A stretch of 55,181 nt of DNA from Parcubacteria group bacterium GW2011_GWA1_47_8 (GTDB lineage: Bacteria; Patescibacteriota; Minisyncoccia; Phycocordibacterales; UBA1550). Under the pieces are notes generated by a model. That model was not told the DNA's origin, did not search any database, and saw only the letters and a list, made by a program, of their open reading frames with translations. Of the stretch, positions 33,467 through 43,325 are shown in pieces; position 1 is the stretch's first letter, and each line of letters begins with the position of its first letter. Position numbers and translations under genes: made by a program. Where the stretch lies: NCBI GenBank assembly GCA_000996605.1, contig LCOP01000002.1:1-55181 (forward strand). Direction: 5' to 3'.

Positions 33467-34702
33467 TTATTCATACCGCAGTGCATTGATGGGGCTTTTG
33501 CGCGCCGCTTTGCGCGCGGGGTAGAGGCCGAAGATGAGACCGATGAGTCCGGAAACACCGAGACCGAGGAGTGCCGCCGAGAAGGGAAAGCTGAATGACC
33601 ATGCGAGTACGGCAATCTTTACGATGAGCATCGAGATACCAAACGACAAACTTGCTCCCAGTATGATTCCGACAATACCCCCGATACCGGTGAGTATGAT
33701 TGCTTCGAGAAGGAACTGCGAGAGGATATCACGATCAGTCGCGCCGAGTGCCTTGCGCAAACCAATCTCCTTGGTGCGTTCAGTAACCGATACGAGCATG
33801 ATGTTCATGATGCCGATACCGCCCACCACGAGAGATATAGCCGCGACAGCCGCAAGAAAAATAGTGAGAACGGAAGTAATTGCTCCGAGGCGTCCCGCAA
33901 GATCAACCTGCGTAATAACAAAAAAATCGTCTTTTGTGGAGTCGGTGATATCGTGCGATTCGCGGAGCGTGAGCTTTATTTCTTCTGCGGCTTGATTAAT
34001 GAGCGTTTCGCTCTTTGCTTCCGTGACGATACGATTGAAATGTTTGATGCCGAGGACATAGTCTTGTGCGGTAGTGTAGGGGATAATCGCCGCTTCGTCA
34101 AAGTTGAAAAAATCTTGCCCGCGCTCGGCAAGGACACCGATTACACGAAAACTATGTTCTTTCATTTTGATTACTTTGCCGACCGCTTCGTCGGCGCCAA
34201 AGAGCTCGGTTTTTACTTTGTGACCAATCACGACATACTTCGCGCGTCCACGGACATCTTCGTCGGTAAAAAATACTCCGTTTTTGACCGGCATGTCAAA
34301 AATCTCTTCCATGAGAGGGGAAACACCAAAGATGGTGAGGTTGAATGTATCACTTTCGTATGCGGCGCTCGAGGCGCCGAAGACGAGTGGCATGATGTAT
34401 TTCACGCTGGGGGTGTTTTCGCGGCGCATGAGGAGATCAAGGTCGCGCTTCGTAAGTGAATCGCTGAAAATCTGTCCCGCATCCGACGGTCCCGTCGGTT
34501 CGCGTCCGCCACCGACGATGACGGTGCGGGTACCCATACCTTTAACCTGATCGAGGATGAGGTTCTGTGCGCCTTGCCCCATGGATACCACGAGGATAAT
34601 TGCCGTCACCCCAATGACGATACCTAAAATAGTGAGGACCGAGCGTGCTTTGTTTGCCTTGAGTCCCTCGGTCGCGGTTTTGATGCTGTGTTTGAAAGTC
34701 AT
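33467..34702 (-). CDS. MacB/FtsX-type ABC transporter permease
   Basis: 411 residues. An N-terminal membrane helix (about 22-45, ARSVLTILGIVIGVTAIILV), a periplasm-facing domain of about 50-270 (MacB_PCD type) and three C-terminal helices (about 283-400, FtsX domain) define a MacB-like permease. It is separated from the ATPase domain, as in most Gram-positive type systems. It is the last gene of a three-gene operon with an ATP-binding protein (4-bp gap) and a HlyD-like adaptor. MacB-type complexes drive mechanotransmission, for example export of lipoproteins, peptides or drugs; the cargo here is unknown. Confidence 0.9.
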   Translation of the reverse strand: MTFKHSIKTATEGLKANKARSVLTILGIVIGVTAIILVVSMGQGAQNLILDQVKGMGTRTVIVGGGREPTGPSDAGQIFSDSLTKRDLDLLMRRENTPSVKYIMPLVFGASSAAYESDTFNLTIFGVSPLMEEIFDMPVKNGVFFTDEDVRGRAKYVVIGHKVKTELFGADEAVGKVIKMKEHSFRVIGVLAERGQDFFNFDEAAIIPYTTAQDYVLGIKHFNRIVTEAKSETLINQAAEEIKLTLRESHDITDSTKDDFFVITQVDLAGRLGAITSVLTIFLAAVAAISLVVGGIGIMNIMLVSVTERTKEIGLRKALGATDRDILSQFLLEAIILTGIGGIVGIILGASLSFGISMLIVKIAVLAWSFSFPFSAALLGLGVSGLIGLIFGLYPARKAARKSPINALRYE

Positions 34703-34706
34703 GAAT

Positions 34707-35435
34707 TCAGTCTATTTTATTAAGAGTGTTGCCGTTTGCGCGGTGTTCTTTTGCGACAACTGTATCGCTCTCGATCATGCCGTCCTTGATACGAATAATA
34801 CGCCGCGCATGTCGCGCCGTATCGGTCTCGTGGGTGATGAGGATAATCGTGTGACCGTCCACTTCATTCAATTTTTTGAGGATGTCCATCACCGCGCCCC
34901 CTGACTTGGAGTCGAGGTTTCCCGTCGGTTCGTCGGCAAAGATGACACTCGGGCTACAGACGAGTGCGCGGGCGATCGCGGCACGTTGCTTCTCTCCTCC
35001 AGAGAGTTGGGTGGCGTCGAAATCTCGGCGGTGGGAAAGCCCCACCGCCTCGATCGCTTTTTCTGCGAGGGCGCCCCACGTTGCTTCGGGGATATCAGAG
35101 TAGAGGAGGGGGAGCTTCACGTTTTCAAATACGGTCGTGTGGGGGAGGAGATTAAATGATTGAAAGACGAATCCGAGTTTTTTGTTGCGGATACGGGCGA
35201 CCTCGTCTCCCGCGTAGCTTTTTGCTTCGCGCCCCTCAAAAATATATGAACCAGTCGTGTAGTCGTCGAGGAACCCAAGGAGGTGAAGGAGCGTGGATTT
35301 CCCTGAACCGGAAGGTCCCATAATCGCGACGAACTCCCCTTTGTCAATAGTGAACGAAATGTCATGGAGGACGGGAGTTTTTGCCTCGCCATCCCCGTAT
35401 ATTTTGGTGAGGTTTCTTACTTCAATGAGAGACAT
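34707..35435 (-). CDS. LolD/MacB-type ABC transporter ATP-binding protein
   Basis: 242 residues from the ATG at 35435 (a start further up would overlap the preceding gene's end). It contains Walker A GPSGSGKST, Q-loop VFQSFNLLPH, signature LSGGEKQRAAIARALV, Walker B VIFADEPTGNLD and switch ITHETD. The DEPTGNLD and KSGGAVMDIL features place it in the LolD/MacB-type group that works with FtsX-like permeases, here the downstream gene. Lies 20 bp after the adaptor gene. Confidence 0.93.
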   Translation of the reverse strand: MSLIEVRNLTKIYGDGEAKTPVLHDISFTIDKGEFVAIMGPSGSGKSTLLHLLGFLDDYTTGSYIFEGREAKSYAGDEVARIRNKKLGFVFQSFNLLPHTTVFENVKLPLLYSDIPEATWGALAEKAIEAVGLSHRRDFDATQLSGGEKQRAAIARALVCSPSVIFADEPTGNLDSKSGGAVMDILKKLNEVDGHTIILITHETDTARHARRIIRIKDGMIESDTVVAKEHRANGNTLNKID

Positions 35436-35454
35436 AGGAGTTTTTGATTGTCTG

Positions 35455-36963
35455 TTATAGGGAAGCGGTAGAGATGGTCGCCCCTTCTTCGAGGCCACTG
35501 AGGATCTCGATCATTCCGTCGGAACCTTTGAGTCCGACCGTAACTGGGGTTTCCGTTTTTGATTCGTCGGCATTGACAACGAACACGAATTTCCCTCCGT
35601 CTTTTGTGTTGATCGCACGCGCAGGGATAATCAAGGCATCTTTCCGCTCTGCCGCCTTAATATCAATATTTGCCGTCATGCCGGATTTTATGCGGGGGTC
35701 TTTCTTTAAAAAATGAAGCGTTGTTTTGTAAGTAGACACGTTTTCTATAATTGTTTCTGCGGGGTCTATGGTAACAACATTGCCCGCGAAAACCACGTCA
35801 GAGCCGTATGCATCGAGGGTGATTTTTGCCTCGTTGCCAATCGCTATTTTTGCAATATCGGATTCCGGTACGTTTGCTTCCATTTCAAAAAATGTGTCTG
35901 AAATGATGTTGAATACCGGAATCGCAACACTGGCAGATTCCCCCGTTTTTGCGGAAGCTTCGGTAATGAGGCCCGTGATGGGTGCATAGATGCGATATTT
36001 TTGAAGTTCTCCTTGCGCTGAAAGCACACGCGCTTCCTGTGCGGCAGTCACTTCGCTCGCGGTACCCGCGCGCAAGAGAGAAAGTTCGTTCCTTGTTTTT
36101 TGAACGGCAAGGTTGAGCGATGCGATGGATTGTCTTTGCGTATTGATTGAGGCAAGAGCGGTCGCAGTGTTCGTTCTCGCGGTGTTCACGTTGGTACGAT
36201 AGGTATCAAGCCCCGCATTGATGAGGGTACAATCCAACGTGAGGGCGCGACTGAGCGTTTCGAGGAATATTTTTATTCCGTTTACATGAGAAGCCACTTT
36301 GTCGAGCAGAGCCTCGAGCTCCTTGGAAGATGGAGAGAGAGGGATTCCGGAGAGCTCTGTTCTCCATGTGCTTAGATCAGATTCCTCGTCTCCCCGAAGC
36401 GTCACTGTGTTTAAGGCGAGTTGGCTGTCGCACACAGAGAAGGTGAGCGCATACGAAGAACTTTTTGATCCCGAGAATATTCCCGTTGTTTTTGCATGAA
36501 GCGCTTCGTCAGACTTGGTAAATGCATCCTGTACGGTGTCGAGGACGTCGTTATACGTGTTTGCGAGGTCTTGCACAGATTTTGCGAGCTCGGCTTCTTT
36601 GACGGCGATTTCTTCGGGGCGCGAGCCACGCTTTAGTTCCGCAAGTCGCGCCTGTTCCTCCATAAGCGCCGCTTGCGCAGAGGAAGACTCCACTTCCGCG
36701 AGGAGTGTTCCTTGGGTGACGTGGTCCCCGACCTTTCTATAGACCCCTTGGATACGCCCTGCCTTTTCAAAACTTACATTCACGGCGGTCACGGGCTTGA
36801 CGCGTCCCGTAACACTCACTTCTTGGAGGACATCACCACGTTTTACGGTAATCGTATTTTCCAGTATAACAGGGTTTTTTTGTAATCCTGACCAATATAT
36901 GAACCCGCCTATACCGGCAAGAACAAAAACCCCCACAATCCATCTCTTGGAAAATTTCTTCAT
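35455..36963 (-). CDS. HlyD/MacA-like efflux adaptor protein
   Basis: 502 residues. An N-terminal membrane anchor (about 10-25), a biotinyl-lipoyl-like domain split by a long alpha-helical hairpin (about 85-330, Ala/Glu-rich), then a beta-barrel and membrane-proximal domain (ITLDAYGSDVVFAGNVVTID, PRIKSGMTANIDI). It fits the periplasmic adaptor of a MacAB-type complex, although no outer-membrane channel gene is nearby. CPR bacteria are considered monoderm-like, so it may shield exported cargo outside the membrane. First gene of the three-gene operon; the transcript is predicted to start at its ATG. Confidence 0.88.
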   Translation of the reverse strand: MKKFSKRWIVGVFVLAGIGGFIYWSGLQKNPVILENTITVKRGDVLQEVSVTGRVKPVTAVNVSFEKAGRIQGVYRKVGDHVTQGTLLAEVESSSAQAALMEEQARLAELKRGSRPEEIAVKEAELAKSVQDLANTYNDVLDTVQDAFTKSDEALHAKTTGIFSGSKSSSYALTFSVCDSQLALNTVTLRGDEESDLSTWRTELSGIPLSPSSKELEALLDKVASHVNGIKIFLETLSRALTLDCTLINAGLDTYRTNVNTARTNTATALASINTQRQSIASLNLAVQKTRNELSLLRAGTASEVTAAQEARVLSAQGELQKYRIYAPITGLITEASAKTGESASVAIPVFNIISDTFFEMEANVPESDIAKIAIGNEAKITLDAYGSDVVFAGNVVTIDPAETIIENVSTYKTTLHFLKKDPRIKSGMTANIDIKAAERKDALIIPARAINTKDGGKFVFVVNADESKTETPVTVGLKGSDGMIEILSGLEEGATISTASL

Positions 36964-36969
36964 ACGCTC

Positions 36970-36975
36970 AATATA
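36970..36975 (-). promoter_or_regulatory. Leaderless-type -10 box of the MacAB-like operon
   Basis: On the minus strand, TGC-TATATT ends 6 nt before the ATG at 36963. Confidence 0.6.
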
Positions 36976-36985
36976 GCACAGAGGG

Positions 36986-39474
36986 TTATGTTCGGGTAGT
37001 AGGTGCGGTCATGCGATAGTAGAACAGTTTTGCGATTTCGGTGGTGATAAAATACGTGCCCACGAGGCCAAGTACAAATCCAAGTGAGGAAGCGGAAGGG
37101 CTTATGAAGTTAAACATGGTATGTCCGAATGTGGTAAAAGGAAGCGCGATGGTGAGGGCGCCCGCAAGAAGGGAAAGGAAGACAATAGTGCGTGACGGTG
37201 CCACGGTGCGAAAAAAGATTTTACGCGAACGGATAGAGTAGAAGAATACAAGTTCGGTTAAAATGCTCACCATGAACCAATGTGTTTGGAGCGACTCGGC
37301 ACTTACTTGATAGAATGAGGCAAAGGTAATAAAGTCAAAAAGTGTGGAGATTACACCCAAGATGGTGCCAAAAATAAGTATGTTTCGTACGTCGTATTGT
37401 TTGGGTTTTTGAAGCTCTTTTGGCTCAACATTATCGGTAGCGATGGCAATCGCAGGGAAGTCCGAGAGCAGATTCACGAGGAGGATTTGGAGGGGTAACA
37501 TCGGGAGAAAGGGGATAAAGAGCGACGAAATCGCGACTGCATAAAAGTTTCCAAAATTGGAGGAAAGCGAACTCCGCAGATATTTGACGGTATTGGCGAA
37601 AATAGCGCGCCCCTCGCGGATGCCACCGATGATGACGTCCAAGCTTTTTTCAAGGAGGACAATATCGGCGGCTTCGCGCGCAATGTCGGAGGCTCCATCG
37701 ACAACGATTGCGACATTGGATCTCTTGAGTGCGGGGGCATCATTGATGCCTTCGCCCAAGAATCCAACTCGGTATTTTTTTTGGAACATGCCGATGATTC
37801 GGTACTTTTCTTCGGGTGATACACGCGCAAAGACGTTCAGACGATCGAGCGCGGCAGTGCGATCGTCTTCGTTTAGAGCAAAGAGCTCACGCGCGGTCAT
37901 GACCTCCTCGGGGTTTTTCGCGAGACCGACTTCGTACGCTACCGTACCAGCAACCTCGCGACTGTCTCCCGTGATGATCTTGATGCCAACTTTGAGCGCA
38001 ACCGCATCCTGTATTGCTTTGCGCGCACTTACTTTGATGGGATCGACAAATGAGACACAACCGATGAACGTGAGACCTTCTTCGTCTTTGACGTCGTCAT
38101 AGTCTACAGAAGAAAGATTCTTTGAAGCAACAGCGAGTGTTCGTCGCCCCTTGCGTCCCTCGTCCGCCATCCAAGAAAGGACATGCGCGCGCTCCTCAAG
38201 GGAGATGGAAACGGCATCCAAGAGGACCTCCGGCGCGCCGCGCACAATGAGCATCGTTTTCCCCTCGTGCGACAAGAGCGCGCTGTTTTTGCGCCGGACG
38301 GGGTCGAATGGAATATCGCGGATTTTTTCATATGCGGCAATACGAGTTTGATCCGTCGAAGACAACGCTTCCCAGAGTGCACGGTCAAACGGGTCGATGT
38401 GTTCATTTCGGTCGCGCATCGCAAGATAGGAACCCCCCATATTTGCGGCAAAAATAATTTCTTCGCGATTCTGACCGCAGGTTTCGGAAACTGTAAGTTT
38501 ATTCTCTGTCAGTGTTCCTGTTTTGTCAGTGCAAAATATTTCCACGCTCCCGAGGTCTTCAATAGCGGAAAGACGCTTGACGACGACGTGATTTTTTGCG
38601 AGACGCCGCGCTCCGCGTGAGAGGGAAAATGTCATCACCACGGGGAGTGCTTCGGGTACGACACTGACGGCAAGGGCAATGGAAAAGATGGCGAGCCCAA
38701 CGATATCAGTGCTGAAGCCCTTGAGGAGAATGTTTGCGACAAAGATGAACGCAAGAGTTATCAGTACGAGGTAGAGGATGAATTTGCTGAACTTCGCAAG
38801 CTCTTGTTCGAATTTACTCTCACGCTTGCCCTCACTGGAGAGTCGTGCGATATCGCCTATCACCGTCTGCGATCCGACGGCAAAGACGATACCGACGCCG
38901 CGCCCAGAGACTACCGTCGTTCCTGAAAACCCGATATTGTTCGCCTCGTGAAGCTCCACCCCGCCACCCCCATGAGTGGCTCCTCGTTTACGGTTAAGTT
39001 GAACTCCTCGATGATACGAATATCCGCGGGGATGCCGTTCCCTGCTTCAATGATTACCACATCTCCCAAGACGAGGTTTTCTACGGGGATCGTAGCGAGT
39101 GTGCCTTCGCGCCGTACTTTAACGCGGCGAGGGATGAATTTTCTCAAAAGTTCGACGGTTTGTTCAGAGCGATATTCTTGATAGAATCCGAGAAACGTAT
39201 TGATAAGAAGAAAAATGACTATCATGACCCCCTCGGTCATTTCACGAAGAAGGAACGAGAGTACTGCCGCCCCGATGAGAAGGTAGATGAACGACGATTT
39301 TAATTGACGGAGCAGGATTTCCCATGGACTGACCCTGCTCTCTTTGATTGTGTTGATACCGTATACTCTGCGGCGCTCGGCAATCTCATTATGGAGAAGC
39401 CCTCTTTTCGGGTCGACTTCAAATTTTTTGAGAACGGCGGAAATATTTGTGCTCGCGTACGAAGAAAAGTTCAT
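36986..39474 (-). pseudogene. MgtA-like P-type cation ATPase with a frameshift in the actuator domain
   Basis: Two overlapping reading frames, 39474-38911 (N-terminal 187 residues) and 38959-36986 (C-terminal 657 residues), together make one P-type ATPase of about 830 residues. The N-terminal part has the cation ATPase domain, two helices and the actuator start (NLTVNEEPLMG). The C-terminal part has PEALP, the phosphorylation site DKTGTLTEN, GEGINDAPAL (Glu in place of the usual first Asp) and an MgtA-type C-terminus (LPMLPLQILLVNLLSD). The frame changes at about 38960-38980, in a G-rich run. One extra G restores the frame, but the expected TGES motif still reads as Gly-rich (MGGGG or MGVAG). 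It is therefore either inactive, or several bases are missing in the assembly. Adjacent to a second P-type ATPase. Confidence 0.8.
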
Positions 39475-39485
39475 AGGTAAGAGAA

Positions 39486-41363
39486 TTATATCTCCTTTCG
39501 TCCGGAATTAAAAAGTCGAAGTGAGTTTATAATGGGGATAAAGTCGGTGAGAAAGTTGTACGCCGCCGCTTGCGGAGCATTGATGACTCCCGTAAATACC
39601 AAATAGATACCAATAATGTTTACGACACCCCAAATGGCAAAATTTCCGCGCGCAACGGAGAGTACTTGTCGCGCGATAGCACGTAACTCAACAAGCTTGG
39701 AAAGATTGTCTTTCATGAGGACAATGTCCGCTGACTCTATTGCGGCATCCGAACCGATGCTACCCATTGCAATCCCTATGTCGGCACGTGCGAGAACTGC
39801 CGCATCATTGACCCCGTCTCCGACCATCGCAACAATCTTGTCGGGCCCGAGGTACGCTTCGAGAGCTGAGACTTTATGTTCTGGAAGCAAGTTTGCTTGA
39901 TAGTCGGTGATTCCTGCCGCGCGCGCGATTCCTCGTGCAACAACCTCGTTGTCGCCGGTAAGCATAACAATATCGCGAACCCCGCTTTCTTTGAGCGTGG
40001 CGATTGTCTGCGCGACATGAGGGCGAAGCGTATCTGCAAGTGCAAAAAGTCCCACAATCTGTTTGTCATAGGCGACCAAGGTAACATTGTGTCCACGGCG
40101 CTCTTCTTCGATGATAGCGAGCGTAATATTGTCGGTGATCGCGACGTTGTATTCATCCATGAATTCAGCACGTCCAACGATGATTTCTTTGTCGTGTGTC
40201 ACACCGCGAAGGCCGCGCCCTTCTTTTTCTTCAAAATGATCAGGAGTGATACACGCAATGTTGTTTTCCGCTGCGTACCGTGCGATTGCTTGCGCAACTG
40301 GGTGTGTCGAGCCGTGACAGAGAAGCCCCGAAAGTTTGATGGCGTGAGAAACCGTAACATCGCCCCACGAACGAACATGTTTGACTGAAAGCTTTCCTGT
40401 CGTGAGTGTCCCTGTCTTGTCGACGATGAGCGTGGTTATTTTTGCGGCGTTCTCGAGGAAACTTGTTCCTTTGATGATGATACCGCGCCGCGCGGCGGCT
40501 CCCATGCTTGCGATGTAGGCAAGGGGTATCGCGACGGCGATATCGTCCGCACACACCACGAGGACGAACGCAAGGATCATTGCCTCATTCTTGGTGACAA
40601 GATAGATTGCCAGTGCGGCCACGAGTACGATACCGATATACCAACTGGCGAATTTGTCTGCGGTTGTTTCCATACGCGTCTTGATTGATCGGGAATTCTC
40701 AACGAGCGTAATCATGCGTTCAAAGGTTGTCGCTTTGCCGATCTTTTGTGCGCGAATGACAAGATTCCCCGAGGCAATGATTGTTGCGGAAAATACTTCA
40801 TCGCCGGACTCTTTGAGGGTCGGCAGGGATTCGCCGGTGAGCGATGATTGATCGACGGTGGCGCTTCCTTTTACTGCCGTACCGTCGACGGGGATTTGTT
40901 CTCCCAGATTTACGATAACGAGGTCGCCTACGGCGACCTCGTTCAAAGGGATTTCAACCGCATCTTTTCCGCGCATGACTCGCGCACGCGAGGGCTTCAT
41001 TTTTGCAAGACTTTCGAGCGATGCGTGAACACGTTTTTTTGCGAAGATTCCCAAAACACGCGCCAAAGTAAGCATCAGGTTGATGAAAAGCACAGACACC
41101 CACTCTCCTGCAAGAAGGGAGAATACCAGGGCAATCGTGGCGAGGAGGTCGACATTGATTCGTTTTTGAAGAATACTTTTCCATGCAGATAGGAGAATGG
41201 GAATGATACCCAAGATGGCGATGCCGGAGAGAATGATTGCTTCGGATGTTTCAGGGACAAGCTTTGTTTCGTATGCAATCAGGGTAACGGAAAAAATAAC
41301 GAGTAAGGAGATTTCTCGGTAAAGTATTTTTTTGAACAATGTGTCGGCTTTGTCTTTGGGCAT
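39486..41363 (-). CDS. Heavy-metal-type P-type ATPase without the CPC motif
   Basis: 625 residues from the ATG at 41363 (an upstream start at 41447 would overlap the divergent SET gene). It has the actuator motif LTGES, phosphorylation site DKTGTLT, the P1B-type HP dipeptide (GSTHPVAQAIARYA) and GDGVNDAAVL, so it should hydrolyse ATP. The core is P1B-like, with no N-terminal metal-binding domain. The transmembrane metal site that is usually CPC, SPC or CPH reads VVCADDIAVAIPLA: Ala-Asp-Asp follows the cysteine and the CPx proline is absent. The ion is therefore uncertain and may not be a soft metal. Located next to the frameshifted MgtA-like pump. Confidence 0.85.
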   Translation of the reverse strand: MPKDKADTLFKKILYREISLLVIFSVTLIAYETKLVPETSEAIILSGIAILGIIPILLSAWKSILQKRINVDLLATIALVFSLLAGEWVSVLFINLMLTLARVLGIFAKKRVHASLESLAKMKPSRARVMRGKDAVEIPLNEVAVGDLVIVNLGEQIPVDGTAVKGSATVDQSSLTGESLPTLKESGDEVFSATIIASGNLVIRAQKIGKATTFERMITLVENSRSIKTRMETTADKFASWYIGIVLVAALAIYLVTKNEAMILAFVLVVCADDIAVAIPLAYIASMGAAARRGIIIKGTSFLENAAKITTLIVDKTGTLTTGKLSVKHVRSWGDVTVSHAIKLSGLLCHGSTHPVAQAIARYAAENNIACITPDHFEEKEGRGLRGVTHDKEIIVGRAEFMDEYNVAITDNITLAIIEEERRGHNVTLVAYDKQIVGLFALADTLRPHVAQTIATLKESGVRDIVMLTGDNEVVARGIARAAGITDYQANLLPEHKVSALEAYLGPDKIVAMVGDGVNDAAVLARADIGIAMGSIGSDAAIESADIVLMKDNLSKLVELRAIARQVLSVARGNFAIWGVVNIIGIYLVFTGVINAPQAAAYNFLTDFIPIINSLRLFNSGRKEI

Positions 41364-41425
41364 GGGGAATATTTTTTTGTTGTACAGCGGGTCTAATATA
41401 GTATAGTATACACCCGATACTACTG

Positions 41426-41824
41426 ATGCCGATACCGATTCCTGCAAATGTTAAATTGAAAACAAAACGATCCCGTGCGGGGCTCGGGCTTTTTGCGGTG
41501 GAGCCTATTAAACGTTCTTCATATGTCATTGAATACGTCGGCACGGTGGTGCGAGGGCATGCGGTAGACGAGCTTGCCAACAAATACCTTTTTGAGACGA
41601 GCCGTTTCCGCATGATCGACGGCAGTGCACGCTCGAATATCGCGCGGTACATTAATCATTCATGCAAACCAAATTGTGAAGCGGAAATAGTTGCAGGGAG
41701 AGTGTTTCTGCGCGCGCTTCGCCGTATTGAGGCGGGGGAGGAGCTCTCGTATGATTATGGCAAAGAATATTTCGATATGTATATCAAGCCGTATGGTTGT
41801 CGTTGTGCGGCATGTGCGAAGTAA
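41426..41824 (+). CDS. SET-domain protein lysine methyltransferase
   Basis: 132 residues, essentially only a SET domain. Family motifs present are RAGLGLFAVEPI, NIARYINHSCKPNCE (the pseudoknot with the catalytic-site Asn-His-Ser-Cys) and EELSYDYG with the Tyr. A short post-SET segment with Cys residues (GCRCAAC) could bind zinc together with the SET cysteine. SET enzymes use S-adenosylmethionine to methylate lysines. Bacterial copies are mostly found in host-associated and CPR bacteria, and this one might modify a ribosomal protein, its own proteins or, if exported, a host protein (no signal peptide is visible). Divergent from the P-type ATPase gene with a shared TATACTATAC-rich promoter region. 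Confidence 0.88.
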   Translation: MPIPIPANVKLKTKRSRAGLGLFAVEPIKRSSYVIEYVGTVVRGHAVDELANKYLFETSRFRMIDGSARSNIARYINHSCKPNCEAEIVAGRVFLRALRRIEAGEELSYDYGKEYFDMYIKPYGCRCAACAK

Positions 41825-41894
41825 CTTCAAGGACATCCTCTTTGTGCGGTAGAGAATTTACCCAAAAGGTAGTTGACTTTTTCCTGCTTTATGG

Positions 41895-41900
41895 TATAAG
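41895..41900 (+). promoter_or_regulatory. Leaderless-type -10 box
   Basis: TGG-TATAAG ends 6 nt before the ATG at 41907. Confidence 0.5.
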
Positions 41901-41906
41901 GTACAT

Positions 41907-43153
41907 ATGTTCAAAAAACTCGCACTGACGGCTCTTGTTGCCACATCGTTTATTCCCGCCTTTTTTCTGGTAAAAACCATATATAATGGCGTAAAACCGG
42001 CCTCTGCGGTGTTGGCAAAAGATACAGGAGAAGTATTATCAGAAAATTCCACAGCTTCTTCCCTTGCCACTACGCAAGAAGCCACCAGCACTCAAGACGT
42101 AAAAGTGGCGATAGAAACACCGAAGAAATCTTCAGAAGTTCCAAATACTGTTGTTATCTCGGACAGTGTATTACCCACAAACACAGATGACGTGGAAGTA
42201 GAGAAGCAAGCGCAAAACATGGTCGCGCAAGTTATCTCTGTGGCGCCGGTAGTGCAAAAACCGGATCCCCTCACCACACCCTTCGTTTTTCTTGAATCAT
42301 TGATTGCTGACTGGAATATCGAAACATCGTCTGCGCATGTGGATAATTTGACGCGGCTTTGGGGGAGGTTCGACTAAAAAGCGCTGCGGGCGTCGATGCA
42401 AAAAATTACGACGGTATCAATTTATATATTGTCGGTGGTCTCGGCGGAGAACGAATAACGATGACTCTGTATGACGACCAAGGAAAAAAACTTGGGAGTC
42501 AGAATATCTCGCGGTACTTGCAGAAGGGGCATGTTACGAGGGATTTTGCGCAGATGTATATAAGCTTCTTACCACTCAAAGCATCTCATTCAGTTGTGTC
42601 TGAAATTGTATTCCAAAGTGAGAAGTCGGGAGATATTTATCTCGACAATATTACGTTTACGAATACGCCGATGATTCGACCGACATCAGGCAAGGGCGAC
42701 ACCTACGCACCCGAAGTGTTCATTGACGAATTGGTGAACGGATGGGAAATTCCCGCGATGGGGAGTGATACGCGTATTTATGAAAAAGACGGTATGGGCG
42801 GCACGCCAACAATCCAGACGACGTTCACAGCGGCTGGCGAGAGTGTCGATTTTCACCAAGAGCAAGGTATGTATACGTACTCATTTCGGTATCTTACCTT
42901 TTGGGCAAAGGGGCAAGCGCTCGGGGATACAATATATGTACGTTTGAAAGATAGCAATGGCACTGAATTCGGCAAAATGACGCTCGGCGACTTCGTGAAA
43001 AATACTTCGAATTATACGGAGTTCCAAAAGATATCAATACCGCTTGTGTATCTCGGTGCGGAGAACGTCATTATCAACAATATTATATTCACGAGTCGTG
43101 AAGGTACCTCTCGCGAGCTTGATCTCGATGATATTAAGTTTGAATCCTACTAA
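41907..43153 (+). pseudogene. Secreted protein with two beta-sandwich repeats, frameshifted
   Basis: The first frame (41907-42377) encodes a signal sequence or membrane anchor (residues 1-27), a Thr/Ser/Val-rich linker and the beginning of a domain (LESLIADWNIETSSA). The second (from about 42359 to 43153) continues that domain (GVDAKNYDGINLYIVGGLGG, ending DIYLDNITF) and then a second related domain (about 120 residues, ending ELDLDDIKFESY). Both domains share a ...DGxxL/...YLTFW-type core and an Asp-rich end like carbohydrate-binding galactose-type sandwiches. The switch falls at a TTTGGGGGAGG run: one additional G would join the two frames. Without it translation stops at 42377. Function unknown; a cell-surface adhesion or binding role is plausible. 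Confidence 0.75.
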
Positions 43154-43243
43154 CCTTTTCCACATAGGTTAGTGCAAAAACGGTCTTTTCCATCGCCCGC
43201 TTGCCATTCACGCAAAACCTCTTTGTTGCGTGGAAAAGGTTAG
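43150..43243 (+). other. Alternative-pairing inverted repeat after the secreted-protein gene
   Basis: The 14-base arm 43150-43163 (CTAACCTTTTCCAC) is the exact reverse complement of 43230-43243, but its first six bases also pair with a close GGTTAG at 43167-43172. An inner CACGCAA/TTGCGTG pair lies in the loop. Two exclusive structures are therefore possible. Confidence 0.55.
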
Positions 43244-43325
43244 TAGAAAGCTATTAATTTTAAAATTAAGAAATTATGATCTGTTTTGAAATTAACGGAA
43301 TATTGAATATGGAGTAGCGGGCGCG

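Noticed and set aside
33467..36963. Full MacAB-TolC efflux system
   Set aside because: Only the adaptor, ATPase and permease are encoded; no outer-membrane channel gene is present, as expected for a monoderm-like cell.
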